Of a stretch of DNA of 64,000 nucleotides, positions 10,720-19,505 are shown one piece after another. Positions within the stretch are counted from its first letter, which is position 1. Each line of letters begins with the position of its first letter. This stretch comes from Xylophilus rhododendri. GTDB taxonomy: Bacteria; Pseudomonadota; Gammaproteobacteria; Burkholderiales; Burkholderiaceae_C. The position numbers and the translations under genes are program-made. The notes beneath the pieces were generated by a model. That model was given only the letters and a program-made list of their open reading frames with translations. It did not search any database and was not told where the DNA came from. Where the stretch lies: contig NZ_CP047650.1 in NCBI RefSeq assembly GCF_009906855.1, positions 5,022,001-5,086,000 of the forward strand. The letters are read 5' to 3'.

Positions 10720-11688
10720 GTGGACTTTCCTCCCTATCCGCTCGCCGGTGCGTCGGCGGGCCTGCTCCTGGAGCAGGCGGTGCCGGCTGCGCCCGGCGCC
10801 GGACCGCTGCATGCCGCGCCGTCGATGCGGCCCGGCGGCTGTCTTCTGGACGGCCTGCCGCGGCAGTCGCCCGTGGTCCTGCAATCCCGCTGCGAGACCC
10901 TGTTCGCCGGCATCGGCTACCCGCCGCCGGACAAGCTGCTGATCGAATCGAACCATCGCCGGCTGATGCGCACATGCCGCGACCTGCCTCGCGGCACGCC
11001 GGACTGGCCCCGTCTGCACCAGCGGCTGATGCAGCTGCAGTGCGACCTGGCCTACATACAGGGCAGGAGCTTCCTGCGTGTGCAGCGCTCCGAACTCCTG
11101 AAGCAGTTGTGCCGGATGGGCGAGGAGGCGCAGCAACTGGTGTTCAGCCTGCGCCGCAAGGCGCTACGGCGGCTGGACACCGAAGCCTTGATGCAGCTGG
11201 ATGCGGCGTCGTTCACCGGATGGATAGCGCCGCCCGCGCGCCGGGCCGTTTCCTCGCTGGAATCGGATTCGCTGGAACGCTCCGGGTCGGAGCCAGGGCC
11301 GGAACCGGAACCCGCATCCGGATCGAGGCAAGGACAGCCCGTGGCCGGGCAGCGTGTGCTCGTGGCTGCGGGCACGCTTTGGGATCCGGTTCCCTTTCGC
11401 ATCGACGCGCAGGGGCTCGCCGACATGAGGGGGGCCATCCTGGCCGCCTCGCAGTGCAGCGATCGCCGGGGGCTCATCGCCTGCCGGGATGCGGCCGGCT
11501 TGCATGCGCGCCTGCTGCGGGTCGCCGGCATCGAGGGGCCGCATGTGGCCTGCGATGTGCCGGGCCTGGAGCAGCATTTCCTGGACCTGGATACCGCCCT
11601 GCGCTATGCCCTGGACGACATGCCCGATTCAGCCAGGCGCATCATTTCGCCGCTGGCCTGGCAATACCTCAAGTCGCTGCAAGCGTGA
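10720..11688 (+). CDS. Putative type III effector, tandem family copy 3
   Basis: The 322-residue paralogue starts at GTG (VDFPPYPLAG) after GGGAGTCATC; an alternative ATG at 10650 overlaps the regulatory box. It is the copy closest to copy 1: LDGLPRQSPVVLQSRCETLF, GIGYPPPDKLLIES, HRRLMRTCRDLPRG and LLKQLCRMGEEAQQLVFSL in the N-terminal domain, the linker SSLESDSLERSGSEPGPEPE, and a C-terminal domain ending ISPLAWQYLKSLQA. No catalytic motif is recognisable. The high similarity to copy 1 suggests a recent duplication that left panB in between. Function is unknown. Confidence 0.65.
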   Translation: MDFPPYPLAGASAGLLLEQAVPAAPGAGPLHAAPSMRPGGCLLDGLPRQSPVVLQSRCETLFAGIGYPPPDKLLIESNHRRLMRTCRDLPRGTPDWPRLHQRLMQLQCDLAYIQGRSFLRVQRSELLKQLCRMGEEAQQLVFSLRRKALRRLDTEALMQLDAASFTGWIAPPARRAVSSLESDSLERSGSEPGPEPEPASGSRQGQPVAGQRVLVAAGTLWDPVPFRIDAQGLADMRGAILAASQCSDRRGLIACRDAAGLHARLLRVAGIEGPHVACDVPGLEQHFLDLDTALRYALDDMPDSARRIISPLAWQYLKSLQA

Positions 11689-11736
11689 GTCGAGGGACCG
11701 GGCCGGGGGCGGGGGGAGGCTTTGGCATCCGCGGTC

Positions 11737-11761
11737 TTCGGCCGGATGCGGGCTGCTTCGC
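11737..11761 (+). promoter_or_regulatory. Perfect PIP box upstream of copy 4
   Basis: TTCGG at 11737-11741 and TTCGC at 11757-11761 are exactly 15 bases apart, matching TTCGB-N15-TTCGB. The box ends 67 bases before the GTG at 11829, and an AAAGT tract at 11796-11800 lies where the other family promoters have AAATT or AAGAT. It differs from the boxes of copies 1-3, which have TGCGC as second half at 14 bases. Confidence 0.7.
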
Positions 11762-11828
11762 AAGATCCTGTTGGCGCGGGATCTGGCGGCGCGGGAAAGT
11801 CGCCATTCCATTTCTCGCAGGAACTTCT

Positions 11829-12809
11829 GTGGCCTTCCCTTCGTATTTCAGCGCCAGGGCTTCCTGGACGCCTCCGAGTCCCGATGCCAGCTTCGATGCC
11901 GGCGATTTCGAACGTTCCGCGAGCTTGCATGCCGACCCGGGCGGCGGGCGGCTCCTGGACGGCATGCCGCGACGCGAACCGCTGGTGGAGCTATCCTGCT
12001 GCGAGCTTTTGCTGAGCAGCGTCTTCGGCTGCGATCCGCACGACACGGCGGATATCCATGCGCGCTACCGCCGCCTCATCGAGACATGCCGCCGGCTGCC
12101 TCGTACGGCGCACGAGTGGCAATCGCTGAGCCAGCGGCTCGAACGCCTCTACCGCGATATCAAGGTGCTCAAGTGCGGCACCTTCGCACCCGCGCGGCGC
12201 AGCGAACTGCGCGACGAGCTGGGCCGCCTGTGCGGCGAGGCCGACACCATTCTGCGCAAGCTGAGCCGCAAGCAATGGACGCAACAGTACAAGGAGATAT
12301 CGAGGCAGCAGAACACGCTCAGCCCGGTGCCGCAGCGTGTGGCGCCCGCCTTGTACAGCTCCAACTCTTCGCTGAACTCCGATCCGCCCGACCGTCCTGA
12401 AAGTCCCGAGCCCGCCGCGCCGCCCAGGCAGGGCCGGGTGCGGCGCCGCGACCGGCCGGCGGCGTTCCAGCGCCCGGCGCCGCTGCCTGTGGTCGAACCG
12501 GCGAACCGGTCTTCCTTCGAAATGACCGGGCAGCGGATCGCCGCCATGCAGGATGCGATCCGGGAGGCGTGGGAAACGACGGACGGCAAATCCCGGCTGA
12601 AGGGCGAAGACGCGGTGGATTTCCACCTGCGGATGCGGCAGGTGGCCGACATCGGCCAACGCCATGTGATCTTCCACGCGCAGGAGCTGCGTGACAGGCT
12701 GGTGCCCCTGCACGCCGCCCTCAAGACCGTGCTGCGCAGCATGCCGGATGCGCCGCGGCGGGCGATCGAACCGCTGGCGCTGCAGTACCTGGCTTCGCTG
12801 GAGCAGTGA
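11829..12809 (+). CDS. Putative type III effector, tandem family copy 4
   Basis: The 326-residue paralogue is the most diverged copy. It starts at GTG (VAFPSYFSAR) preceded by AGGAAC; no ATG is available near this point. The N-terminal domain is recognisable by LLDGMPRREPLVELSCCELL, RYRRLIETCRRLPRT and SELRDELGRLCGEADTILRKL. The linker has SSNSSLNSDPPDRPESPEP and a basic stretch RQGRVRRRDR; the C-terminal domain has REAWETTDGKSRLKG and ends PLALQYLASLEQ. It converges with scpA, 27 bases away. A perfect PIP box lies upstream. Function is unknown. Confidence 0.65.
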   Translation: MAFPSYFSARASWTPPSPDASFDAGDFERSASLHADPGGGRLLDGMPRREPLVELSCCELLLSSVFGCDPHDTADIHARYRRLIETCRRLPRTAHEWQSLSQRLERLYRDIKVLKCGTFAPARRSELRDELGRLCGEADTILRKLSRKQWTQQYKEISRQQNTLSPVPQRVAPALYSSNSSLNSDPPDRPESPEPAAPPRQGRVRRRDRPAAFQRPAPLPVVEPANRSSFEMTGQRIAAMQDAIREAWETTDGKSRLKGEDAVDFHLRMRQVADIGQRHVIFHAQELRDRLVPLHAALKTVLRSMPDAPRRAIEPLALQYLASLEQ

Positions 12810-12836
12810 ACCCTTCGCCGCACGGCGCCGGCCGCT

Positions 12837-13679
12837 TCAGCTGGAGTAGGCCAGCCGCACGTAGATCGGCGCGAAGGCCTCGGCCTGGGTGATCTCGATC
12901 AGCGTTTCCTTGGCCAGTTCCAGCAGGGCGATGAAGGTGACGACCAGCACCGTCTGGCCCTTCTCCGGCTGGAACAATTCCTCGAAGGGCACGAAGCGCC
13001 GGCCCTGCAGGCTGCGCAGCACATAACTCATGTACTCGCGCACGCTGAGTTCCTCGCGGGTGATGGTGTGGTGCTGCACCAGTCTTGCCCGCTGCAGGAT
13101 GTCGCGCCAGGCCGATTGCAGGTCGGCCACATGCACATCCGGAAAACGCGGCTGCAGGCTCTGCTCTATCGTGACCTGGGCACGCAGGAAGTCGCGGCCG
13201 TACTGCGGCAGCGCATTGAGCTTGGCCGCGGCCAGCTTCATCTGCTCGTATTCCAGCAGCCTGCGCACCAGCTCCGCGCGCGGGTCTTCCGGCTCCGCGC
13301 CGGGTACGGCAGCCTTGGGCGGCAGCAGCATGCGCGACTTGATCTCGATCAGCATCGCCGCCATCAGCAAGTATTCGGCGGCCAGCTCCAGGTTGCGGCT
13401 GCGGATCTCGTCGACATAGGACAGGTACTGGCGCGTCAGCGCCGCCATCGGGATGTCGAGGATGTTGAAGTTCTGCTTGCGGATCAGGTAGAGCAGCAGG
13501 TCCAGCGGGCCTTCGAAGGCTTCGAGAAAGACTTCGAGCGCATCCGGCGGGATGTACAGATCCTGCGGCATCGCGAACAGCGGCTCGCCGTAGAGGCGGG
13601 CCAGCGCGACCTGGTCGATGACATCCGGCGAATCGCCATGGCCGTGGCCGTCGGCCTCGACCGATGCGATGTCGTTCAT
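12837..13679 (-). CDS. scpA: Segregation and condensation protein A
   Basis: The 280-residue kleisin-like subunit bridges the SMC heads in the bacterial condensin complex with ScpB. The family block is clear: FEGPLDLLLYLIRKQNFNILDIPMAALTRQYL in its parts FEGPLDLLLYLI and ILDIPMA, followed by AAEYLLMAAMLIEIKSRMLLP. The C-terminal winged-helix part ends with FIALLELAKETLIEITQ. The N-terminal 30 residues are variable. It lies next to the DUF3460 gene, an arrangement common in Burkholderiales; scpB and smc are outside the window. Confidence 0.95.
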   Translation of the reverse strand: MNDIASVEADGHGHGDSPDVIDQVALARLYGEPLFAMPQDLYIPPDALEVFLEAFEGPLDLLLYLIRKQNFNILDIPMAALTRQYLSYVDEIRSRNLELAAEYLLMAAMLIEIKSRMLLPPKAAVPGAEPEDPRAELVRRLLEYEQMKLAAAKLNALPQYGRDFLRAQVTIEQSLQPRFPDVHVADLQSAWRDILQRARLVQHHTITREELSVREYMSYVLRSLQGRRFVPFEELFQPEKGQTVLVVTFIALLELAKETLIEITQAEAFAPIYVRLAYSS

Positions 13680-13703
13680 GGAAAACGGAGGCGGCCCGCG
13701 CCC

Positions 13704-13916
13704 TCAGTTGCCGCTGTTGTCGGTCTGGTAGACGTAGGGCTTCTGCTTGATCTCGCCGGCGTCGTAGCCTTCCCAGGCATCGCGGTCGATCTTCTTGTCC
13801 CAGAGCAGGGCGCGGCCGGCGACCTGCTCGGCATCCAGCGAGGGGTGTTGCTTCTTCAGGTCGTTGAGGAAGTCGGTGACTTCGGAGGTGTAGTGCTTGC
13901 GTTGGAAGATGGACAT
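13704..13916 (-). CDS. DUF3460 family small protein
   Basis: The 70-residue soluble protein has the DUF3460 signature: YTSEVTDFLNDLKKQHP, then GRALLWDK and a C-terminal YVYQT. The family is found in betaproteobacteria next to scpA and has no known function. It starts 24 bases upstream of scpA and probably forms an operon with it. The 144-base region upstream holds the promoter elements of the divergent YopJ-like gene. Confidence 0.92.
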   Translation of the reverse strand: MSIFQRKHYTSEVTDFLNDLKKQHPSLDAEQVAGRALLWDKKIDRDAWEGYDAGEIKQKPYVYQTDNSGN

Positions 13917-13991
13917 GGGGCGAACCTGGAGAGCCTTTTCCGGCCGGACGGCGGAAGAACGGGTGATTTTACAAAGGACGGCGCCTCGTGC

Positions 13992-14053
13992 TGCGTTTTC
14001 CGGCAGCTGAATTCGTGCGGCCCCCGAGTTTGCAGGCCTGGCGGCTGCAAAGT
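13992..14053 (+). promoter_or_regulatory. PIP-like box (one mismatch) with spaced -10 element
   Basis: TGCGT at 13992-13996 and TTCGT at 14012-14016 are 15 bases apart; only the second base of the first half departs from TTCGB. CAAAGT at 14048-14053 fits YANNNT and lies exactly 31 bases after the box, as in the promoter at 6407-6468. The -10 is close to the ATG at 14061, so either the transcript is nearly leaderless or translation starts at the ATG at 14112. Confidence 0.5.
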
Positions 14054-14060
14054 GGGGCGG

Positions 14061-15008
14061 ATGAGTTTTCCATCCTATGGTTCCGTCATCGATCGGCCAA
14101 GCGTGAGTCACATGCCGCTTGCAGCGCAGCGCGAGGGCGAAACCAAGTCCGAAACGGATCCGCTGCTGCCACGCCCAGGTCGTGATTTGCATGGCGACCC
14201 ATGGGCCGGCGCGGACTTCACCGGCCTGCGCCCGGACGACGCCATGCCTTCCCGCACCCTCGGCACCATGCTGCGCATCTACCGCCGCAAATACCGCATC
14301 GAGGTGGCCACCGTGGTCTTCTGGAGCATCCGCCCCACGGCCGAGCGCATGCGGCGCTGGTGCGACAGCCTGCCGCCCGGCGGCCATGCCGTGGCGCTGG
14401 CGGCGACCCATTCGGGCCTGCACACACTGGCGCTGGTGCTGCTGCGCTCGGGCGAGGGCGTGTCTTCCTGCCTGATGGTGGACAGCGCCGGGGCCTGCCT
14501 GGGCACCGTCATCCGCAGGCTGGCCGAACAATTCGACGACCGTGTCTATGTGACGCCCCGCATCCAGCGCGGCGACGAGCACGGCTGCATGTACTTCGCC
14601 CTGCGTTTCGTGCTGATGACCCGTTGTCCGGACCTGGGCGAGCGGGTCAGGCGCACCCTGCGGGCCAACGATGCGCGCCATGTCGGCGCCTGCCCGGGCG
14701 CCCGCCAGCTCGAACTCGAAGACATGGCGCCGCTGGCCGGCTGGGTGGCGGCGACCCGCTTGCGCTCCGAGCTGCAGGGCCTGGACGAAGTATGCGGCCA
14801 GCGCCTGGACAACGGCGGCAGCCACGCGGGCTGGACGGTGGACCAGTTCCTCGACCGGCGCCCGGACAGGATCGCGCTGAATGTGCGGACGATGTATGAC
14901 GAGGTCGACCGGCTGGTGCACGAGCCGCGAGCCTGCCTGCTGTCGGACGCCAGCGTGGCCTATCTGCGCCACCGCTTCCTGCGCCACCTGGAACCCGGGA
15001 ACGCCTAA
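14061..15008 (+). CDS. YopJ-like (C55/acetyltransferase) putative type III effector
   Basis: The 315-residue protein carries the spaced pattern of the YopJ family: H121 in SGLHTLALVLL, D141 in SCLMVDSAG and C176 in RIQRGDEHGCMYFALRF. These match the histidine, acidic residue and cysteine of YopJ, PopP2 and AvrBsT, which acetylate host proteins after injection; the block IQRxxxxxC followed by a hydrophobic helix is especially telling. The interval from acid to cysteine (35) is shorter than in YopJ. The N-terminus MSFPSYGSV resembles those of the four-copy family; a second start at 14112 would remove 17 residues. A PIP-like box lies upstream. It overlaps the stop of the lipoprotein gene convergently. 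Confidence 0.7.
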   Translation: MSFPSYGSVIDRPSVSHMPLAAQREGETKSETDPLLPRPGRDLHGDPWAGADFTGLRPDDAMPSRTLGTMLRIYRRKYRIEVATVVFWSIRPTAERMRRWCDSLPPGGHAVALAATHSGLHTLALVLLRSGEGVSSCLMVDSAGACLGTVIRRLAEQFDDRVYVTPRIQRGDEHGCMYFALRFVLMTRCPDLGERVRRTLRANDARHVGACPGARQLELEDMAPLAGWVAATRLRSELQGLDEVCGQRLDNGGSHAGWTVDQFLDRRPDRIALNVRTMYDEVDRLVHEPRACLLSDASVAYLRHRFLRHLEPGNA

Positions 15009-15214
15009 TCCGAGCCCGGCACCACCGCCGACACCGCACGGCCGGCCAGCTTGACCGTGCCGACCGTGGCATCGACCGCCAGGCCGGCCACGCTGGCGGC
15101 GGCGCCGACCGTCGTCGCGGCCACGCTGACGGTGGCATCGGCCACCGCCACCACGGCGCAGCCGCCGAGGCCGTGGGCCAGCAGCGCGGTGGCCAGGAGC
15201 TTGGCGATCTTCAT
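15005..15214 (-). CDS. Small lipoprotein downstream of metG
   Basis: The 69-residue protein has a lipoprotein signal: MKIAKLLATALLAHGLGGC, with the lipobox LGGC placing the lipidated cysteine at about residue 19. The mature part is a short alanine/valine-rich stretch (VADATVSVAATTVGAAASV) without a known domain. It resembles the small NF038104-type lipoproteins of proteobacteria; this assignment is from memory. It lies 8 bases after the metG stop, so it is probably co-transcribed. Its last bases overlap the 3' end of the convergent YopJ-like gene. Confidence 0.75.
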   Translation of the reverse strand: MKIAKLLATALLAHGLGGCAVVAVADATVSVAATTVGAAASVAGLAVDATVGTVKLAGRAVSAVVPGSD

Positions 15215-15222
15215 GGCGGCGA

Positions 15223-17286
15223 TCAGCCGATGCGCATGCCAGGCGTGGCGCCCGGCCACGGCTCCAGCAGATGGATGCCGGGATGCGCCTTGCCGTCGGC
15301 ATGGCTGGCGGCCAGCACCATGCCTTCGCTGACGCCGAACTTCATCTTGCGCGGCGCCAGGTTGGCCACCATCACCGTCAGCTTGCCGACCAGCTGCTCG
15401 GGCCGGTAGACCGAGGCGATGCCGCTGAAGACATTGCGCTGGCGGCCTTCGCCCACGTCCAGTGTGAGGCGCAGCAGCTTGGTGGAGCCTTCGACGGCCT
15501 CGCAGGCGTCGATGCGGGCGATGCGCAGGTCGACCTTGGCAAAGTCCTCGATGCCGATCACGGGGGCGATGGCCTCGCCGCCGGGCAGGGCGGGCGCGGC
15601 GGCGTGCGGCTCGGGCGCCGGGGCTTCGAACAGGGCTTCGAGCAGCTTGGGATCGACCCGCTGCATCAGGTGCTGGTAGGCGCCGATGGTGTGGCCCGCG
15701 CCGAGCAGGCGCGCCGCATCGGCGAACTGCAGCGGCTCGATCTTCAGGAAGGCCTCGACCTGCACGGCCAGCGCCGGCAGCACGGGCTTCAGGTAGATGG
15801 CCAGCAGGCGGAAGGCCTCGATGCAGGTCGAACACACGTCCTGCAGCCGGGCTTCCATGCCCTCCTGCTTGGCCAGTTCCCAGGGCTTGTTGGCATCGAC
15901 GAACTCGTTGACCTTGTCGGCCAGCGCCATGGTCTCGCGCAGGGCGCGGGCGGTGTCGCGGGCTTCGTAGAGCGCGGCGATGTCCTCGGCCCGGGCCTGC
16001 AGCTGGTCGAGCAGGCCGGCGTCCACGCCGGCGGGCGCGCTCAGGCGGCCTTCGTAGCGCTTGGTGAGGAAGCCGGCGGCGCGGCTGGCGATGTTGATGA
16101 ACTTGCCGACCAGGTCGCTGTTGACGCGGGCGGCGAAGTCCTCGGGGTTGAAGTCGATGTCCTCGTTGCGGCCGCTGAGCTTGGCCGCCAGGTAGTAGCG
16201 CAGATGCTCGGGCGACAGGCCCAGCGAGAGGTACTTGAGCGGATCGATGCCGGTGCCGCGGCTCTTGCTCATCTTCTCGTTGTTGACGGTCAGGTGGCCG
16301 TGCACGTAGATGGCGTCGGGCGTCTTGCGGCCGCTGAAATGCAGCATCGCCGGCCAGAACAGGGTGTGGAAGGTGATGATGTCCTTGCCGATGAAATGCA
16401 CCTGCTCCAGCTCCGGCTGGGCCATGTAGGCGGCGTAGTCCAGGCCCTGCTTGTCCAGGTGGTTCTTCAGCGAGGCGAGGTAGCCGACGGGGGCATCGAG
16501 CCAGACATAGAAGTATTTGCCCGGCGCGTCCGGGATCTCGATGCCGAAGTAGGGCGCGTCGCGGCTGATGTCCCAGTCGCCCAGGCCGCCCTTGCCGTCC
16601 TCGTCCTGGTAGAGCCATTCGCGGATCTTGTTCTGCACCTCGGGCTGCACATGGCCGGGGGCGACGGTCCATTCCTTGAGGAAGGCTTCGCAGCGCGGGT
16701 CGGAGAGCTTGAAGAAGAAGTGGTCCGAGCTTTTCAGCACCGGCTTGGCGCCGGACAGGGCGGAATAGGGCTCGATCAGTTCGGTGGGTGCGTAGACCGC
16801 GCCGCAGACCTCGCAGTTGTCGCCGTACTGGTCCTTGGCATGGCAGTTCGGGCATTCGCCCTTGATGAAGCGGTCGGCCAGGAACATGCCCTTTTCAGGG
16901 TCGTAGAACTGCTCGACGCTGCGGGTCTCGATCAGGCCGGCGGCGCGCAGGTCGCGGTAGATGTCCTGGGCCAGGACGTGGTTCTCGGGGCCGTCGGTGG
17001 AATGCCAGTTGTCGAAGGCGATGTGGAAGCCGTCAAGATAGGGCTTGCGGCCGGCGGCGATCTCGGCCACGAAGGCCTGCGGCGTGATGCCGGCCTTGTC
17101 GGCGGCGATGGTGATGGCCGCGCCATGTGCATCGTCGGCGCAGACGAAGGCGACCTGCGCCCCGCGCATGCGCTGGAACCGCACCCAGATGTCGGCCTGG
17201 ATGTATTCCATGATGTGGCCGATGTGGAACTTGCCGTTGGCATACGGCAGTGCGGTGGTGACGAAGAGCTGGCGGGGAGAGGTCAT
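15223..17286 (-). CDS. metG: Methionyl-tRNA synthetase
   Basis: This 687-residue class I synthetase charges tRNA-Met in the cytoplasm. The HIGH motif is in [12 protein letters not shown] and the KMSKS loop in [12 protein letters not shown] zinc-knuckle insert is visible as [17 protein letters not shown]. The C-terminal extension (from about residue 580, [14 protein letters not shown]) is the EMAP/tRNA-binding domain that dimerises the enzyme. The start at 17286 ([18 protein letters not shown]) matches the family's N-terminus; a longer open frame upstream is antisense to nothing real and was ignored. Confidence 0.98.
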   Translation of the reverse strand: MTSPRQLFVTTALPYANGKFHIGHIMEYIQADIWVRFQRMRGAQVAFVCADDAHGAAITIAADKAGITPQAFVAEIAAGRKPYLDGFHIAFDNWHSTDGPENHVLAQDIYRDLRAAGLIETRSVEQFYDPEKGMFLADRFIKGECPNCHAKDQYGDNCEVCGAVYAPTELIEPYSALSGAKPVLKSSDHFFFKLSDPRCEAFLKEWTVAPGHVQPEVQNKIREWLYQDEDGKGGLGDWDISRDAPYFGIEIPDAPGKYFYVWLDAPVGYLASLKNHLDKQGLDYAAYMAQPELEQVHFIGKDIITFHTLFWPAMLHFSGRKTPDAIYVHGHLTVNNEKMSKSRGTGIDPLKYLSLGLSPEHLRYYLAAKLSGRNEDIDFNPEDFAARVNSDLVGKFINIASRAAGFLTKRYEGRLSAPAGVDAGLLDQLQARAEDIAALYEARDTARALRETMALADKVNEFVDANKPWELAKQEGMEARLQDVCSTCIEAFRLLAIYLKPVLPALAVQVEAFLKIEPLQFADAARLLGAGHTIGAYQHLMQRVDPKLLEALFEAPAPEPHAAAPALPGGEAIAPVIGIEDFAKVDLRIARIDACEAVEGSTKLLRLTLDVGEGRQRNVFSGIASVYRPEQLVGKLTVMVANLAPRKMKFGVSEGMVLAASHADGKAHPGIHLLEPWPGATPGMRIG

Positions 17287-17358
17287 CGGATGTGGGGGCT
17301 GGAAGTCCCAGGGAAAACGGAGCTTGCGAGACGGGGCCGCCAATTCTAGGGGGCCCGT

Positions 17359-17392
17359 AAAAAAGCCTGCGGCACCGGGGGGTGCCGCAGGC
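17359..17392 (-). terminator. Rho-independent terminator of the helicase gene
   Basis: GCCTGCGGCACC (17365-17376) pairs perfectly with GGTGCCGCAGGC (17381-17392) around a four-base loop. On the minus strand the hairpin is followed by six T residues (complement of 17359-17364). It ends the helicase transcript and separates it from metG. Confidence 0.9.
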
Positions 17393-17425
17393 CTTGTAGG
17401 GACTGCCGGGAGGCTTGCGGGCCGG

Positions 17426-19264
17426 TCAGCGGCCGAAACGGCCACCGCCACCGCCGCGGCCGAAACCGCCACCGCCGCCTCCGCCATTGCCGCCACCGCC
17501 GCCGGAGCGACGGCCGTAGCCGCCACCGCCGCCACCACCACCGCCGCCACCCGGGCGACGGCCGCGGCCGGCCATGCTGTCGACGCTGGTGCGCAGCGGA
17601 TCGGGCTGGCCGGCAGCGCCGCCCTGGCCCATCGATTCAGCGCGGCGATGTGCCAGCTGGTCGGCCTGCGAAGGGCTGATCGCATTGCCGTGATGGCGCG
17701 GCTGGCGCTCCTCGCGCGGCACCGGCGGGAAGTCGCCACGGTCGGCACCGCGGTCGGCGCGTTCCGGACGCGGGCCGCGGGGCTGGTTCTGGCCGCCGTT
17801 GCCGCCAAAGTTGCCACCGTTGCCGAAGTTGCCGCCACCGCCGTTGCCGCCGCCCTGGCCGAAACGCTGGCCCTGGCCACCGCCACCGCCATTGCCGCCG
17901 CCGTTGCGCCGGCCGGCCGGCTGGCCGCCGCGGGGCTGTCCGCCACCGCCGCCGCCATTGCCGCCGCCTGCGCCGCCACCCTGGCCGGCCTTGTTGTCGC
18001 GGATGCGCTGCATCATCTCGGTACGCGCGGCCTTGGCCGCTGCGGCCATGACTTCACGGCTCGGCGGCTTGCCGGCGCCGCCCCAGATGGTCTGGCGGCC
18101 CATGGCGATCGGCTCGGCGCGTTCGCCTTCGTCCGGACCGAAGCCCTCGACCACCTCGACGGCGATCTTCTGCTTGGTGAAGCGCTCGATGTCGTACATG
18201 AAGCCTTCTTCGTCCATGCAGACCAGGCTGACGGCGGCGCCGTCGGCACCGGCGCGGCCGGTACGGCCGATGCGGTGCACATAGTCTTCGGAGACGTTGG
18301 GGATCTCGTAGTTGACGACGTGCGGCAGCTCGTCGATGTCGATGCCGCGGGCGGCGATGTCGGTGGCGACCAGCGCGCGGATCTCGCCGCTCTTGAAGCC
18401 GGCCAGGGCCTGGGTGCGGGCCGACTGGCTCTTGTTGCCGTGCAGCGCCATGGCGCTGATGCCGTTCTTCTCCAGGAATTCGGCCACGTTGTTGGCGCCG
18501 AACTTGGTGCGGGTGAAGACCAGCACCTGGCTCCACTCGTGGCGGTTGATGATGTGGGCCAGCAGGGCCTTCTTCTTGGCGCGGCCGACCGGGTGGATCA
18601 CCTGGGTGATGCGCTGCACGGTGGTGTTGGACGGCGTGACCTGCACGCTCTGCGGATTGCGCAGCAGGCCGTTGGCCAGCTCGCGGATCTCGTCGGAGAA
18701 GGTGGCCGAGAACAGCAGGCTCTGCTTTTCCTTGGGCACCAGGGCGAGGATCTTCTTCACGTCGTGGATGAAGCCCATGTCGAGCATGCGGTCGGCTTCA
18801 TCGAGGATCAGGACCTGCACGGCCGACAGGTCGAGGTGGCCCTGCTGCTGCAGGTCCAGCAGGCGGCCGGGGGTGGCCACCAGGATGTCGACGCCGTGGC
18901 GCAGGCGGTCGATCTGGGGGTTCATGCCGACGCCGCCGAAGATGACGGCGGAGCTGAGCTTGAGGTTCTTGCCGTAGGTGCGGACCGATTCCTCGACCTG
19001 CGCCGCGAGTTCGCGGGTGGGGGTGAGCACCAGGGCGCGCACCTTCTTCTTGCCGCCGTTGCCTTCGTCCTGGCTCAGGCGCTGCAGCAGGGGCAGGGTG
19101 AAGGCGGCGGTCTTGCCGGTGCCGGTCTGGGCGCCGGCGAGCAGGTCGTGTCCCGCGAGAACCAGGGGGATGGCTTGCGCCTGGATGGGAGTCGGGGTCT
19201 CGTAGCCCTGTTCGCGCACAGCTTCTACGATGGCCGGGGCCAGGTTCAGTTCGTCAAATGTCAT
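17426..19264 (-). CDS. DEAD-box RNA helicase, RhlE type
   Basis: The 612-residue helicase has the core in its first 370 residues: Q motif ([14 protein letters not shown]), Walker A (AQTGTGKT), PTREL, DEAD ([14 protein letters not shown]), SAT (FSATF), and [10 protein letters not shown]. The C-terminal 200 residues are glycine/arginine/asparagine-rich, ending in a run of glycines and GGRFGR, an RGG-like tail that binds RNA unspecifically. Such helicases help RNA turnover and ribosome assembly, often in the cold. The start is at [10 protein letters not shown]; 14 further residues upstream are open but unlike the family. The repetitive GGC/GCC coding tract (17430-18000) is prone to slippage. Confidence 0.93.
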   Translation of the reverse strand: MTFDELNLAPAIVEAVREQGYETPTPIQAQAIPLVLAGHDLLAGAQTGTGKTAAFTLPLLQRLSQDEGNGGKKKVRALVLTPTRELAAQVEESVRTYGKNLKLSSAVIFGGVGMNPQIDRLRHGVDILVATPGRLLDLQQQGHLDLSAVQVLILDEADRMLDMGFIHDVKKILALVPKEKQSLLFSATFSDEIRELANGLLRNPQSVQVTPSNTTVQRITQVIHPVGRAKKKALLAHIINRHEWSQVLVFTRTKFGANNVAEFLEKNGISAMALHGNKSQSARTQALAGFKSGEIRALVATDIAARGIDIDELPHVVNYEIPNVSEDYVHRIGRTGRAGADGAAVSLVCMDEEGFMYDIERFTKQKIAVEVVEGFGPDEGERAEPIAMGRQTIWGGAGKPPSREVMAAAAKAARTEMMQRIRDNKAGQGGGAGGGNGGGGGGQPRGGQPAGRRNGGGNGGGGGQGQRFGQGGGNGGGGNFGNGGNFGGNGGQNQPRGPRPERADRGADRGDFPPVPREERQPRHHGNAISPSQADQLAHRRAESMGQGGAAGQPDPLRTSVDSMAGRGRRPGGGGGGGGGGGYGRRSGGGGGNGGGGGGGFGRGGGGGRFGR

Positions 19265-19505
19265 GGTGTGGTGCCCAACCAGGGCACGGGGACATCGGCC
19301 TGCCACGCAGCTGTTGAAAGCAGGGGCCAGTCTGAGGCTGATGTGTCTTCAAGGATGGGAGCCCGAACGCGGCATGCGGCCGTGTCTTCTGGTCCCCCGG
19401 CAGAGTGCCGGCGCCCCGGATGACTGTGCCCGGCGGCGAGCGGCCATTGTCGCACGAACCGCGCTGCGGTAACGGTCCGCCTGGACCATAAAAGCCGTGC
19501 GCTTC

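Noticed and set aside
9720..11828. Long plus-strand open frame reaching from panB into copy 4
   Set aside because: It runs antisense through panB and out of frame through copy 3; only its last part (from the GTG at 11829) matches the protein family.
17426..18000. Dense GGC/GCC triplet repeats
   Set aside because: They encode the glycine-rich tail of the helicase in frame and are not a separate repeat element.
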